From the NCBI GenBank assembly GCA_015178975.1, contig WHVD01000255.1:24888-88887 (forward strand): 64,000 nt of DNA. Reading direction: 5' to 3'. This document shows, piece after piece, positions 43,419-56,109 of this stretch. Below the pieces are notes generated by a model. It was given only the letters and a program-made list of their open reading frames with translations. It did not search any database and had not been told where the DNA came from. The position numbers and the translations under genes were made by a program. Positions within the stretch are counted from its first letter, which is position 1, and each line of letters starts with the position of its first letter. Origin of the DNA: Hysterangium stoloniferum (Eukaryota > Basidiomycota > Agaricomycetes > Hysterangiales > Hysterangiaceae).

Positions 43419-43753
43419 ATGCCACCCGCCCTAACCCCGGCAATCCTCAACTGGCTCATGCCAGGGGAGAGCAAAATAGAGTATACTTCATCCCCCTCAG
43501 ACGGAGAGATATTTGTGCGTATAGCTTATCATGAAAGAGTGCCCGGAGAATCATTTAGCTTCCGTTGAATTCTTCCCAATGCGACCATCTACCAAATTTG
43601 TTTTTTCCCCGAAACGGCTACCGACACCTCCGCCCTCAAACGCTTCAAGGATATTTCCACCCGCGAGCGTGATAGTTGTAGCGTACGGCGACAGTTCGTA
43701 GGATGCCAGGAGGTCATTAATATGGCGTTTTTTTTCGCGGGACTGTACGAGTA
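43419..43753 (+). pseudogene. Unknown coding fragment in unit 1 (repeated at 54,053)
   Basis: MPPALTPAILNWLMPGESK...GEIFVRIAYHERVPGES, a stop, then NATIYQICFFPETATDTSA and STRERDSCSVRRQFVGCQE. The two halves read like parts of one protein or exons. Family not recognised. The copy at 54,053-54,379 has an earlier stop. The rest of 42,747-45,160 has only short open frames (for example an 81-codon reverse frame, 43,818-44,063, also open in unit 2) that I cannot support as genes. Confidence 0.4.
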
Positions 43754-45169
43754 GGCCAGTAAGTTGTTGTTGGTTGTCAGAGGAGCGTGGCTGACAGGAC
43801 CATGGAATAGAGACTTATCATAGCGAATAACGCCTCCCCCGCGCTCGGTGTCTGCGGCTTTCGGCCTTTAACAGCGCAGCATAACGTCGTGGTTTGGGGG
43901 CGTCGGAAGCTGGGTGGTTGTTGGGTTTGTGGGTAGGAGGGCAGGGGGAATACACATTCATCCAGAGAAGAAGGCTAGTACGATTCTGAGTGGATTCCGA
44001 AAGGAAAGCGGGGGGAATAGAATAAGGGATTAAAGGTAGAGAAGAGAGAATAAATAGAAACAATATAAAGGTGTTAAAGAGAGTTTAAACAGACGCATCC
44101 ACCACTATTTGAGTGTCAAGGCAGGACGGACTCAGCCGGAGGAAGGGACATCGCCGCAAGATCGTACGCTGGGAGTGATAGGGGGTGAGATAGAACGATC
44201 CAAAACTCGCACATACACCTTATGTGCATCTGCGTACCCCGATGCACCCAAGTGCTCAGGGTGGAATGGCATGGTCGAAGAGTCCGCACTGGCACAATTG
44301 CCTCACGTACGGATGCGAACCACTGATTATGCGCAGACGGGAAAGGGAGGGAAAAGGAGATAGCGCTGCCACTGCCATCCTATTCTCCGCGAGCATGGAT
44401 AAACATGGAGGAGGAAGAGGTCCAATACCGAATCTAACTCGGGATGGCAAAGGATGTTCGAGGAGTGTCTTGTTCCTTCGTATATGCATCTACACATCTA
44501 GCGTGCAGCTGCAAACCCCGCGGACTACACGCATATTGAAAAAGAGGTGTAATCCCCGTCTAAGAAAGTCTAGCTTGGAATGGGATTGTGGTTGATAGAA
44601 AGAGAGATTGGGTTGGTGAATTTATGTGATTGGTGTTTGCGATGACTCCGACTGTGAGGATTTGCCGCCGCCCACTTGGTTTCTAATAACACCAGGATCG
44701 TGTCAAGGCACCCAAAATTTAGCCCATCTTACATAATCTAGGATCGACTGGATATTTGACCACAGACATTATTTAACCCCTTTATCATTTGTTATGGTGG
44801 GTTGAAACGGACATATCATTCCGGGCATGTCTGCTCTCATGCTGCGCCTTTGCGTTTGTCATTGTATGCCCCAACCCCAACGTCAGTCCAATATCATTTT
44901 ACTGCAAAATCACTCTTTCATTTTAGGAGGGGGTGTTGACCATGGAAGAGGAGTTGGGGGAAGAGGGCATATATATGGGGATCTGTACAAGAAGTGGGAA
45001 TCAACCCACTGCACTACCTACTGCATCTTCACCTTTCGTCGCGCCCACCACAAACGGCGTTTCTGCCTGTCGGCCAAGACTATCATAAACTGGTTCCGGC
45101 TATGCAATCTTAAAAAGCGGGACTCAAAGCCTTTTCCTATGCCAGTGGAGAAACTCGCAGCGGGGCCTT

Positions 45170-45550
45170 AATCAGTGGGTAGACCCTGCGCTTCTACCAG
45201 TACGGTTGGGCAACCTGAGTCTGAGCCTTCTGTACAGGTTATTGTCACAATCCTGCAGAACCAAAGTCAAGAACACGCACGCTAAGCGCGATTGCGACGA
45301 GCTGAGTTCACGGTTGTCTCGCAAGCCTCTAAACAGCTTCCTGCACGTCGTCCGTATCCGGCAGCCGCAGGTTCATCAATCTCGTGCGCACTTGCAGCGC
45401 TGAAGAGTTTGTTTGACGCGACGTCGCTGCATATGCACGATGGTGCAGTTGTCCAGGCGACGATTACGAGTAGGGCGCAATGTGTGGTATTTGCGCATGC
45501 GGCGAAGGTATTGCAGGGTATCGTTCTCAAGATCTAGCGCGACTCCGGTG
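45170..45550 (+). pseudogene. Fragment X in unit 1
   Basis: Homologous to 14,560-14,985 (reverse) and 55,720-56,105. Peptides STSTVGQPESEPSVQVIVT, RRAEFTVVSQASKQLPARR and LKSLFDATSLHMHDGAVVQ. Family unknown. Its end faces the 3' end of the reverse transcription factor pseudogene. Confidence 0.5.
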
Positions 45551-45559
45551 TATCCGTCC

Positions 45560-48425
45560 GAAAAGGGGAAGAAGAAAGAAAGAAGCCCCACTAACCGCCC
45601 CATAAAACAAACTCCTATCCTCCCCCCATCTCAACGCTCTTCACGCCATCGATAAAGGCTGTTGCTGCTGCGTATTCAGGGATGTTCATGGCGATGTTGT
45701 GGAGTCTTGGGCAAGAGGGGAGGTAGCGAGATGAGATTGCTAAAACTATCTATGGGGTTAGCATGTTTATACGAGTTGTATTATAAAGAAGGCTGGAAGG
45801 GAAAGAAAGAAGTGGGAAAGGACTTACTGGCGGTGAAGAGGAACAGGTCCCGTTCGTAGACCGCTTTGGACAGTGTGGAGAACGTGGTTTAGGATGGATA
45901 CGAAGGGCTGACAAATAGCAGAAAACACTATAATGTTCGTCTTTTGAAAGGAAGAAGGATAAACACTGCTTACGCTAACATATCTACCACCATTGGAAAA
46001 GGAAAAGTCAACACCGAATATCGAAAAACCTAGGATCACGAGGCACTCACATATCAAACAACTCCTTTGCAGTCTCTGAATCCACTAACCCACTCGAGAG
46101 AATAGCGGGTGGGGCACCGCGCGTTCCCAAGACCCTTCGGTGCGAGGTTGGAGGCAGGCCCTGGGGCGAGATAACCTGTCGAAGCAATACCAAATCCTTC
46201 GTTGGTTGCAGATTCGAATTCCGTTCAAAGTCGTCTTCGTCATAGGTAGCGGCTCGTTTCAGCTTGGCCTCGGAACATTCTTCACTTTTTATTGTTGATG
46301 ATGACGTTGATGTTGAAGAACCGGGTTTCGAAACAACACACGCCTCTTTGAGACTAAGCCGCGCAAGCATGCCCATCAGCGCAGAATGAGAGGGGAGCGT
46401 GTGTAGGTGGTGGAATGAGCGGTGGAGGGAATAGGTTTTATAGCACAAATGAAATGATTTTGTCGATCTCCAGCTTGGTGTTTTTGTGTTGGTTCCTCGC
46501 ACTGTCCTTCCTTCTCACCTACAACCTTCCTTCACTTCCTCTCTAACTCTTCATCCCAAGGCACCTCCTCGTCACACCCGTCCCTTTCACTACACGCTCA
46601 TCCACTGCCCCTGCAAACACAAACACAAACAACATAGTCCATAGTGAGTTTCCCAATCTCTGCATCTGAATGTACATCCAACCCACCTGTCCCCACTTCT
46701 ACTCCTACCCTGCCTTAATGCAGGCGCAGGCACAATACTCATTACACTAGCACCTGGAGATTGATGACGATGTGGTTGTTAATTTTGATCGTTTCGCCGC
46801 TTGGCTCTGCCGCTGGGCCTGAGCCTGTTGCCCAGCAGTAGTTTGTGCCCTTCAGCCGCAATCCGTGCAGGCGTAGAGAGCAAAGGGACCAGTCCAGGTC
46901 GCAATTGTGGTTGAGGTTGTGATTAAGTATGCGATTGCGACTGCGGCTGCGAGGGTTTGGAAGGGAGTTTTGTCAAGGTGTCGTGAGACTGATATGTTAT
47001 CGTTGTTGTCGCTTGAAGTGGGTTGAGATCGGGATCAAGATTGGGTGTGTGGTTGGTGTTGCGGTGCGGCGCTGGAACTTCAACTGTGGAGCTGGCTATA
47101 CTGGGATTGGATTGCGATTGTGGAGATAGCTGCGACTGCTGTGGTCGGGCCGCCTGCTTCGCCCCTGCCCCCAACGGTACATGAACGCTATGCGGATACG
47201 CAGTTGACATTGATGCACCCGACCTCAAGACTGGCTCCGATCCCGTGAGCGATATCCCATTAGACCTTGGCCCTCTCGCCCCCGCTGCTGCTGCACACAT
47301 AAAGTCCCCACCTCCCAATGTCCCCTCACTCCTCCACCCCAAACATAAACCCTCTCACGATTTCCGGAGGGTTAACACTAACACTTGCGCTCGTCGTTGA
47401 CACATAGTCTCTGAATTCACAGGGTCCAGTGAGGGACGGCATGTCAGAAGGCGGTGAGAGAGGGTATTGAAGGGCATGTCGTTGCTAGTATTGAAGGCTA
47501 TAGAAATTCTCATGTCAATACCGTTGCTAGTACCTAGACGGGGAATTGCAGCTGAAGCCTGATTCGGACTTGATGTTTGGATCTGATTCTGAGCCTGCGG
47601 CGACGGTATGTATTTGCTAAAGGAAAAGTGGTCTTCATAATCACCTGGGATGAGAGGATGAGTGGGGGTAGGGGCGTGTGCTTGGGATTGCTGAAGTTCA
47701 GCATGGGCTTAGAAAGCGACGTGCAACTTGGAACTAGCCTATCGAAGATCAATCATTGAACGTGTGGATTACAGTTGACTCCCTCATAATCCATACCGTT
47801 CCGTGGACACCCCGGGGTTATGGGAGAGTATGAAGCACAAGGGAGCACGAATAGCTGCAAACACGGAAATCCTATGGGTTTTCTGGGTTGCCAGAGGAAT
47901 GGGTTAAGAGAGAGTCGCACAGTTATCCATGGCCTGACTAAGACCGGCCGAAGCAAGGCTAGACGGCATGATCGTCTGGATGCGAGGGCTTCGCATTCGG
48001 ACGGGACGTTGGCAATTAGGTAACGTCTTCCAAAATCGCGAAGCATAACGTGGATCATCGCTCCTGCTCGTATAGGATAGCTGAGACGTCGTCCAACGAT
48101 TCCACGTGCACATCTCGTCTTGATGCCTGTACCATGCTATCTCTTTGAATATGGGCAGCGTGTCCGTCCTCTTTGTGCTCCAGTCTACCTGAGAAACCTT
48201 TCTCACTTGTCATCGCCAATGTACGGTTAATTTTGCCCTTGAGAATTTATCTTATTTACTTCTCACTGTATCTCCCATCTAGACGACACTGCGGCTGAGG
48301 TACCCTGTCCACCTTTTTAGAAAAAGAAATAAAACAGATCCTGAATATTTATTGTATCTGACGGCTTATATTGCTTTACCTCTACGTCTACAGATCCTGC
48401 GGCGGCTCATCATCAAAGTTCCCGG
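45560..48425 (-). pseudogene. Fungal-specific transcription factor pseudogene, unit 1 (inverted copy)
   Basis: Reverse-strand counterpart of 33,643-36,850, with clearer peptides: KLKRAATYDEDDFERNSNL, ISPQGLPPTSHRRVLGTRG, PPAILSSGLVDSETAKELF, FVSILNHVLHTVQSGL, LAISSRYLPSCPRLHNIAM, FIDGVKSVEM. It then has a deletion that removes AQAHLHMN...RRW, kept in copy 1, and stops. The 5' part (46,900-48,200 reverse) encodes Gln/Ser/Pro-rich pieces such as SQPQPQLRPGLVPL and PQSQSNPSIASSTVEVPAP. Frameshifts are numerous. Confidence 0.75.
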
Positions 48426-48429
48426 TTTG

Positions 48430-49860
48430 CCGGATCGCTACACTACGATTGGCACCCTCAAGATCCCCGCTCGCCATCCCGAATTCCATGGGTAATCCAC
48501 AAAAGTAGCCGCTCCCTAAGGATTGCGCTCAATATCTCTGTGTGTTCATACGAAACTTCGGGCTAACGCTCCCTACAACTCGCATCAGGTGCACTCTCAC
48601 TTAGCTGCGAAGCATCCGAACCCATTAACGGATGCGCTGTTCACGAATGGTTCGCCCAAGACGGCCGAGACTTCTTTCGTGTCGAAGTGGGGATAGGTGA
48701 CATTAAATCAGGCGACAATGCAAACGCATCACGCCCGCGGGCAATGGACACTTGAAAGGAACAGGGTGATTGAGTGGGGCAGGACATAAACTACTGAAGG
48801 CCGCACCTGTGCTTGCCCCGGGAGTCACGGGTGACCCCTACGCTACGCCACGCTCACTCCAAGGCCATCTACGAGTAGCTCTGATGCGAAAGTCTATGCG
48901 CATTTAGAGATGGCCTTCGAGAAATACGGGGAGCATTCTTTGGTTCATGTCTGTGATTACTTGCTTCCTTTATTTCAAGTCCTTACGCTGTTATGGACAC
49001 CATAGATCGCATTGGGCGGCGTTTTCTAAATCCGAGCACGTGTCGGAGATGATATCGACACTGTTGGACCTGGAAATTCCTTTTGTAGGTTTCTTTTTTG
49101 GCCCCGATGCATACTTTCTGCTTCTCCTAACCCTTATATGAATATCGCAACGAGAATGGGGGAGAAGCTGGCGAAGGCGTGCGGTGAAGGCGGCGTCAGT
49201 AAAGAGACTACCAAGAGATTTGTGCAGAAGTTCATTCTTAATGAATTTGGGTGGGCTTGGGACTAAATCCCGATCCAGTGGAAATGAACTCGGGAGCACA
49301 GGGTCCAAATCGGTTAATTACGGTATTACTTGGCATTTATATTTTTATGAAGCAAGATGTACAACGGATCCTGGCGTGGGAAGACTTTGTCCAGCATGAA
49401 AATTCCAATGTCGACACCTCTTCTAGATCACGAACCATCGTAAATATAATAATATGCTGTACAGCGCCAAGAGACAGTGCGGATCTAGACAAGTTTCTTA
49501 TATTCACACAATTGGCTGTTCAGTCCTTGGTTCTAGCGCATGGTCGTGGGAGCTTGTATTATGAAATTTTGCTGTCAAAGATAGAATTACCGGTTAGGCG
49601 AGCAGCCCTTGACTTTGAAATCCAGATCCCAGGCTATATTTGCCGATGCAAGGAAAGCATTAATATTTCCGGGACCAGGGAGAACCAGAGTATGTGTTTC
49701 AATGAGCGCTCGCCAATAAACGATAGTTTCAGTCCAGAGCAGCTTCTTCACACTGTAAGGCTGCTCTACGAATGTGAATAATCCTTCCATTCCGCAACCC
49801 TGGAAAAGCAAGCTGCTAAATTGATTTGTCGATTGAAAACGAGGATTATACATTTATCTG
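48430..49860 (+). pseudogene. Unknown degenerate coding region in unit 1
   Basis: Coding-like text in changing frames: KYGEHSLVHVCDYLLPLFQ, SKSEHVSEMISTLLDLEIP, KLAKACGEGGVSKETTKRF, VQKFILNEFG, then a 176-codon open frame (49,251-49,781) with RRAALDFEIQIPGYICRCK. I do not recognise a family. Unit 2 has the same with its own disruptions (58,735-60,300). Confidence 0.45.
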
Positions 49861-50869
49861 AAAAAAATCCACGGCTTGTTGGAGGTTCAGTTCCGAATAT
49901 GTGGGTAAGGGATTAACATTTTGGGTTACTTGCAGCTGTTCCTGTCACAGACCGAACTTGGTTGATCTGCTTCCTCCAAAGCGAATCATGCTTCGGCACC
50001 AACGATATATCGTCATTTAGCTTGATTTTATAAATTTATATTCCATTGTAGGGAAGTTGCAGTATTCTGCGTGTCCCGCGAGCTGACCATTCAGTGCTTT
50101 CGACACTGGATAACAGCGTCTAGAACACTTCATTCAAGAGCATTTTCTTACTACAGTCGTTGCACATTGCAATAATTGAACTGGGGGGACACCTGTCTGA
50201 GCTCTAATAGTAAATATTCTGAGACTCATCGTCGACACAAACACAACGGTTGTGAATAACAAGACCATGAATCCCAATGTTTAGTCTAATACTACTATAT
50301 ACATCACTGCTATTGCTTCACATGTAGTTACCTGCCAGTAATTGCTTTCCTTCTCGCCACTCGCTGTGCAACATTTCATCATGTAACAATCAAATCATGC
50401 AACTTTTGTTTTGCGACTTCGCGCACAAATTGTCCCCAGAGTGACATGTAGAGCACGATGAATTTTGTAGTGTGCAAAATTCTAAATTTGAGAAACATTT
50501 CAAATCCATTTACTGAATGGCTCATTTTGATGTACTCTAAAATCTTATTACTAAATTTATTAACATAACACAAAAGGACACCTTTAAGAATGGGAGTTAA
50601 GTACTGCTTAAATTATATATAAAATGCCATAGTTTTAGTCTTGCAAATGTCTATCTAATCTTCAACTATTGTTTCCTTTTAATGTTGTCTTAAAATGACT
50701 TATTTTATGCAGTAAAAACAATGCTGTTAAATTCAAACTAAAGGGTACCTTTAATCCCATCTTTGTATGACCTAAAGTGTCTATTTTAAGTAAGGTTTGG
50801 TACAAAACAAAATTCATTATCAAAGTTTATCTCTTGAGAAGGATTTGCGGCGCTCCAAAAAGGGCTCAC
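49861..50869. other. AT-rich spacer of unit 1
   Basis: Non-coding. 50,380-50,830 is very AT-rich and is conserved in unit 2 (60,890-61,330). I found no convincing terminal inverted repeat. Confidence 0.5.
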
Positions 50870-51050
50870 CGCGGCAGTGTATCCTTGTACAAGCACGGCC
50901 ACAAGACTATAGCTTGAAATTAATCTCGGGCTGACTGCGCCATAAAAAGGCTGCATCCCCTCCTGGTATCAGTACGACTACTGTCCACCAATGTCTACTC
51001 CCAACGAGAGGACTCTGAGCACGCACGATAGCGCGCAATGTCGCTGATGA
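50870..51050 (+). pseudogene. Truncated upstream duplicate of the G1 promoter and start
   Basis: GCACGGCCACAAG...CTGACTGC.CCATAAAAAGGCTGCA...ATGTCTACTCCCAACGAG (ATG at 50,991) parallels the true G1 promoter and start 460 bp downstream. The reading frame (MSTPNERTLSTHDSAQCR) stops after about 18 codons. In the next unit its ATG is ATA (61,491). Confidence 0.8.
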
Positions 51051-51399
51051 GGCTGACAGCGCCAACTTGAAGGCAGCAGGCGGGAAGCATCGCTCTGGAC
51101 TGTATTTATATTATACATGGCAATGTCATTTCTCGAATAATAGAACAGCGGTTTTACTTTCAACTCTGACGCTCAAGAACACCAGAAATACTATTCTACA
51201 GGGGCGACAATCGACCAACTATTATTAGAAGCTGTGAGCCTTCAGCGGAAGGCGTAAGAAAGTAGTAAGGTAGCTTCGTACACCACTGGAGCCTATATGG
51301 TTGAGGGAGGGGGTAAGGGCACCTTGTTTACGAAGGCAGGGATGAACTGCCGTAAATCCTGTGTAGGCACGGCCACAAGGCTGTTCCGACTGACTGCTG

Positions 51400-51407
51400 C
51401 ATAAAAG
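51400..51407 (+). promoter_or_regulatory. TATA-like element of G1
   Basis: CATAAAAG about 45 bp before the start codon, conserved in both downstream units and in the truncated duplicate. Confidence 0.5.
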
Positions 51408-51449
51408 CGTCGCACCCTCTTCTAATGTAAGTACGACTGCTACCTACTA

Positions 51450-53400
51450 ATGTCTACTTTCAACGAGGCGAGTCTGGGGAATCACGATTCGGCAACGACT
51501 GAAGCCCTCGAAGATGTTGAGGAGTTACCACCTTTGTTTTCCCCAGGTGTCTTGAGCTCAGAGGAACTGGAGCAGATCATTGAGACGAGGATGAGAGAAA
51601 GATTCCGGTTGAAGCTCCGAGAACGATGGAGCTGTAATGAACCCAGGCATGATATATGTTACCTGGCACCCGATGATGGCCAGCACATACCATTGTCTGC
51701 AAATCATGTAGAGGTTTGGGTTGACGAGTGGGTGAGTAAGGTACAATGCTATTATCATGTAATCTGTATGACATTTTGTGCATGTCAGTGTCAAGGAGAA
51801 ACGACTTACCATGACCCACCGCTTATTGTTACGATGCCAGAGAGGCCCACGGACACATCCAAGCCGAGCCCATATCACAGTCAAGACTGGGGAGCGGCCT
51901 CACAGGATGTTGGCGCAGCTGCAAGTATTGAAATAGGACTCGGGTATTATGGTGGAGTAGGTTTGGAAAGGGTTGGGATGAAAGTCCTTTACATTGCAAA
52001 GAAAGCTTCTCTGATGGCAAAGTTGACGATGTACGAGCGAATTGCGCATAGATTGGATCGGCACGGCGGGCTTGACAGGTTCTCACAAAAGTATTTGACT
52101 CTCCCAAGACTGGGACGTCTAATTCAAGAGAGCATTGATTTGTGTAGGTAGGGTTGACTCAGCGCCAATCATTGAATACACTCGAAATGCTTATGTCTTC
52201 ACAGACCCTCATACCCGCCTCGAATTCGAGTACGGGCCGCGTCGATCTTAGGTGACTGCTGGGCGGGTTTATACAGGAACAACAAAAGTCACGCTACAGA
52301 GCTTGTGACATGCTTGGGTTTCGCCTTGATACTTTGCCCCGGCACTCCATGGTCACATAGAAATAATACGTCAACTGCAATCACGTCATCCCTTTATAAT
52401 GCTGTAATCGAATCACCGCTACACACCAACTTAGATGAGGTTGCATCAACATTTATCGTCCACCTTGCCCAATATTTATCATGCTTTGGTAGTCAATATC
52501 CAACTCCCGTTGGCGGTCTTGCGTGTATTGTGGAAATTGTTTGTCACGTGCGTCAGCTGACCGTAGAGGAGCTCACTGCGATCAAAGGGTACTTTGAATT
52601 CTGGTTACAACCGTGCGTCCGCCATCACGTCTTCGCATCCTGCTGATGAAGACCAAAACAGACAAAATCGCCAGCAACGACGGTTGTATGGATATAATGA
52701 TCATCGTATACTGCTTTTCATTAATTGCATACAACAAGATGCATGGTTTCGGGATATTGCTGGAGCTGTATTGGAGGTTATAGTGGACGACATAAACTTG
52801 AATATTGCATCCTTGACACTTCATAATGATTCTTCTACATATTCACTGTTCAATGATACCTGTGCCGTGCAACTCTTCTTCTTCAACAGCACACTCCGCA
52901 CCGATCACATCAGCCAGCTAAATGTGGTGTCTTCGCTCATTGGGCCCCTCCTACGGTATGTTTACAATGTTTACCTTCCAGTACTGTCTTACCTTCCAGT
53001 ACTGTCTTGCCTCCTCTCATGAAATTCTCCTACCAGTCTTATTTTGACGCAAACAAGTCCAGATCGACCGCTCTTAGCGTCTGGCGAACGAATAATCTCG
53101 GTTACTCTGCAGCTGATAGCTGTATCTTTGGACCCCGAATCTGCGTGTACCACTGTGCGCAGCCTTGATAGCATCGCCATTCTTCTGTGTCTCCTTCAAC
53201 ATTGTGACACAATGCCTGGTTCAATCAGCCACCCATATCACCTTGAGCGTCTTGAATGTTTACTTCTCATCGCTCGTTCCTTCTTATGCGTAATTGCCAC
53301 ACCTTTCACTGGCGTGTCGGTAGCGTGTAATGCGAGCTTGATATCAGTGTTAAAGACATATAGTTCACCTTCCGAACTATCAATTTGGGATGGTTATTAA
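51450..53400 (+). CDS. G1, orphan protein, complete copy (five exons, 568 aa predicted)
   Basis: Exons 51450-51731, 51789-52147, 52205-52612, 52662-52955 and 53037-53400; introns of 57, 57, 49 and 81 bp with normal GT/AG ends, all frames joining. The first 57-bp intron is itself open, so a 19-residue insertion is possible if it is kept. Visible parts: acidic N-terminus (EALEDVEELPPLF), a charged helix ELEQIIETRMRERFRLKLR, a Gly-rich EIGLGYYGGVGLERVG, an Arg/Leu-rich stretch around LTLPRLGRLIQESIDL, and a long helical, hydrophobic second half (LVTCLGFALILCPG, VASTFIVHLAQYLSCFG, LECLLLIARSFLCVIATP). No signal peptide. The family is unknown to me. Conservation of splice sites and frame over three copies argues it was a real gene. 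Confidence 0.75.
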
Positions 53401-55719
53401 TCATCTTGGATAACGCCTACATATCACAACCAAACCAATAGTAGCGTAGCATCGTTGCCCTTTATCTATCCCGGTCTGAAGGCGGATTCCATAGCTGTAG
53501 GAACCTACTTAGTTGGGGGAATCTAAGAGCGCATACATTCGCTTTGTATAATCCCTGTAACGTCCTTAGACTAGCGGTGAACATATTGTGAACACTAGCC
53601 TCGGAGGACAGTGCATTGGATCTATGGACGATGGTGACCTTACAAAGGATCCCACCTAAAAGTCTATCATCCCCGCCAGACCGTCACCAACAATCACTCA
53701 CTAATCCATGCCGACATTTGTCTCTCACCAAGATGTTTGTTCAATCCTCAGGATCGCGACTTTATAGCCAAAACTCTGGCATGAAAAAACGACCGCTTTC
53801 AATCGATGCGAGGGACGGTATCAGGTGGATTCTTAAAGTACCCTGAAGCACTGTTTTAGTTAGTAATTCAGCGGGCTACTACTCCTCTCAATCAGACCTG
53901 TATAAATAAAATTTAAACACTGATTACTAAATCACATCTCTTGCCAGAGCCACGACGATCTTAATTTTCTCCCAATATATTTATAGATGCCAGTGTACTG
54001 AGTTTTCTTTTTCTTTATCTGTGGGGGGGTATGAGGAGAGGGCACAACAGCCATGCCACCCGCCCAAACCCTGGCAATTCTCAACTGGCTCATGCCAGGG
54101 GAGAGCGACATAGAGTATACTTCATCCCCCCCAGACGGAGAGATATTTTTGCGTATAGCTTATCATTAAAGAGTGCCCGGAGAATCATTTAGCTTCCGTT
54201 GAATTCTTCCCAATGTGACCATCTACCAAATTTGTTTTCTTTCCTGAAACGGCTACCGACACCTCCGCCCTAAGGATGTTTCCACCCGCGAGCGCGATAG
54301 TTGTAGCGTACGGCGGCAGTTCGTAGGATGCCAGGAGCTCATTAATATGGCGTTTTTTTTCGCTGGACTGTACGAGTAGGCCAGTAAGTTGTTGTTGTAG
54401 GTTGTGAGAGGAGCGTGGCTGACAGAACGGTGGAATAGAGACTTATCATAGCGAATAACGCCTCCCCCACACTTGGTGTCTGCAGCTTTCGGCCTTTAAC
54501 AACACAGCATAGCGTCGTGGTTTGACAGCGTCGAAAGCTGGGTGGTTGTTGGGTTTGTGGGTAGGAGGGCAGGGGGAATACACATTCATCCAGAGAAGAA
54601 GGCTAGTACGATTCTGAGTGGATTCCGAAAGGAAAGCGGGGGGAATAGAATAAGAGATTAAAAGAAGAGAAGAGAGAATAAATAGAAACAATATAAAGGT
54701 GTTAAAGAGAGTTTAAACGGACGCATCCACCACTATTTGAGTATCAAGGCAGGACGGACTTAGTCGGAGGAAGGGACATTGCCGCAAGATCGTACGCTGG
54801 GAGTGATAGGATGGGATGAGATGGAACGATCCAAAACTCGCACATACACCTTATGTGCATCTGCGTACCCCGATGCACCCAAGTGCTCAGGGTGTAATGG
54901 CATGGTCGAAGAGTCCGCACTCGCACAATTGCCTCACGTACGGATGCGAACCACCGATTATGCGCAGAGGGGAAAGGGAGGGAAAAGGAGATAGCGCTAC
55001 CACTGCCATCCTATTCTCCGCGAGCATAGATAAACATGGAGGAGGAAGAGGTCCCATACCCGATCTAACTCGGGATGGCAAAGGATGTTCGAGGAGTGTC
55101 TTGTTCCTTCGTATATGCATCTACACATCTAGCGTGCAGCTGCAAACCCCGCGGACTACGCGCATATTGAAAAAGAGGTGTAATATCCCCGTCTAAGAAA
55201 GCCTAGTTTGGAATGGGATTGTGGTTGATAGAAAGAGAGATTGGGTTGGTGAATTTATGTGATTGGTGTTTGCGATGACTCCGACTGTGAGGATTTACCG
55301 CCGCCCCCTTGGTTTCTAATAACACCAGGATTCGTGTCAAGGCACCCAAAATTTAGCCCATCTTAGATAATCAGAGACATTATTTAACCTTTTATCATTT
55401 GTTATGGTGGGTTGAAGCGGACATATCATTCTGGGCATGTCTGCTCTCATGCTGCGCCTTTGCGTTTGTCATTGTATGCCCCAACGCCAACGTCAGTCCA
55501 ATATCATTTTACTGCAAAATCACTCTTTCATTTAGGAGAGGGATCTGAACAAGAAGTGGAAATCAACCCACTGCACTACCTACTGCATCTTCGCCTTTCG
55601 TTGCGCCCACCACAAACGGCGTTTCTGCCTGTCGGGCAAGACTATCATAAACTGGTTCCGGCTATACAATCTTAAAAAGCGGGACTCAAAGCCTTTTCCT
55701 ATGCCAGTGGAGAAACTCG
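53401..55719. other. Unit 2 middle part, no supported gene
   Basis: Counterpart of 42,747-45,169. Contains the unknown coding fragment at 54,053-54,379 (MPPAQTLAILNWLMPGES, stop after AYH). It lacks about 45 bp (GGGGGTGTTGACC... to ...ATATATGG) that unit 1 has near 44,930. Confidence 0.5.
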
Positions 55720-56105
55720 CAGCGGGGCCGCAGTCGGTGGGTGGACCCTGCGCTTCTACGAGTACGGTTGGGCAACTGACTCTGAGCCTTCTGTACAGGT
55801 TATTGTCACAATCCTGCAGAACCAATGTCAAGAACACGCACGCTAAGCGCGATCGCGACGAGCTGAGTTCACGGTTGTCTCACAAGCCTCTAAACAGCTT
55901 CCTGCACGCCGTCCGTATCCGGCAGCCGCAGGTTCATCAATCTCGTGCACACCCTTGGAGCGCTGAAGAGTTTGTTTGACACGATGTCGCTGCGTATTTA
56001 CAATGGTGCAGTTGTTCAAGCGACGATTATGAGCAGGGTGCCACGTGTGGTGATCGCCCATGCGACGAAGGTATTACAGGGTATGGTTCTCAAGATCTAG
56101 CGCGA
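55720..56105 (+). pseudogene. Fragment X in unit 2
   Basis: GPCASTSTVGQ, TNVKNTHAKRDRDELSSRL and LKSLFDTMSLRIYNGAVVQ; frame changes as in unit 1. Unknown family. Confidence 0.5.
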
Positions 56106-56109
56106 CTCC

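Noticed and set aside
43818..44063. 81-codon reverse frame conserved in two units as a small gene
   Set aside because: Units are similar everywhere, so conservation is not evidence of function; composition and lack of features argue against it.
50380..50830. AT-rich block as a MITE
   Set aside because: No convincing terminal inverted repeats or duplicated target; present in both units as ordinary spacer.
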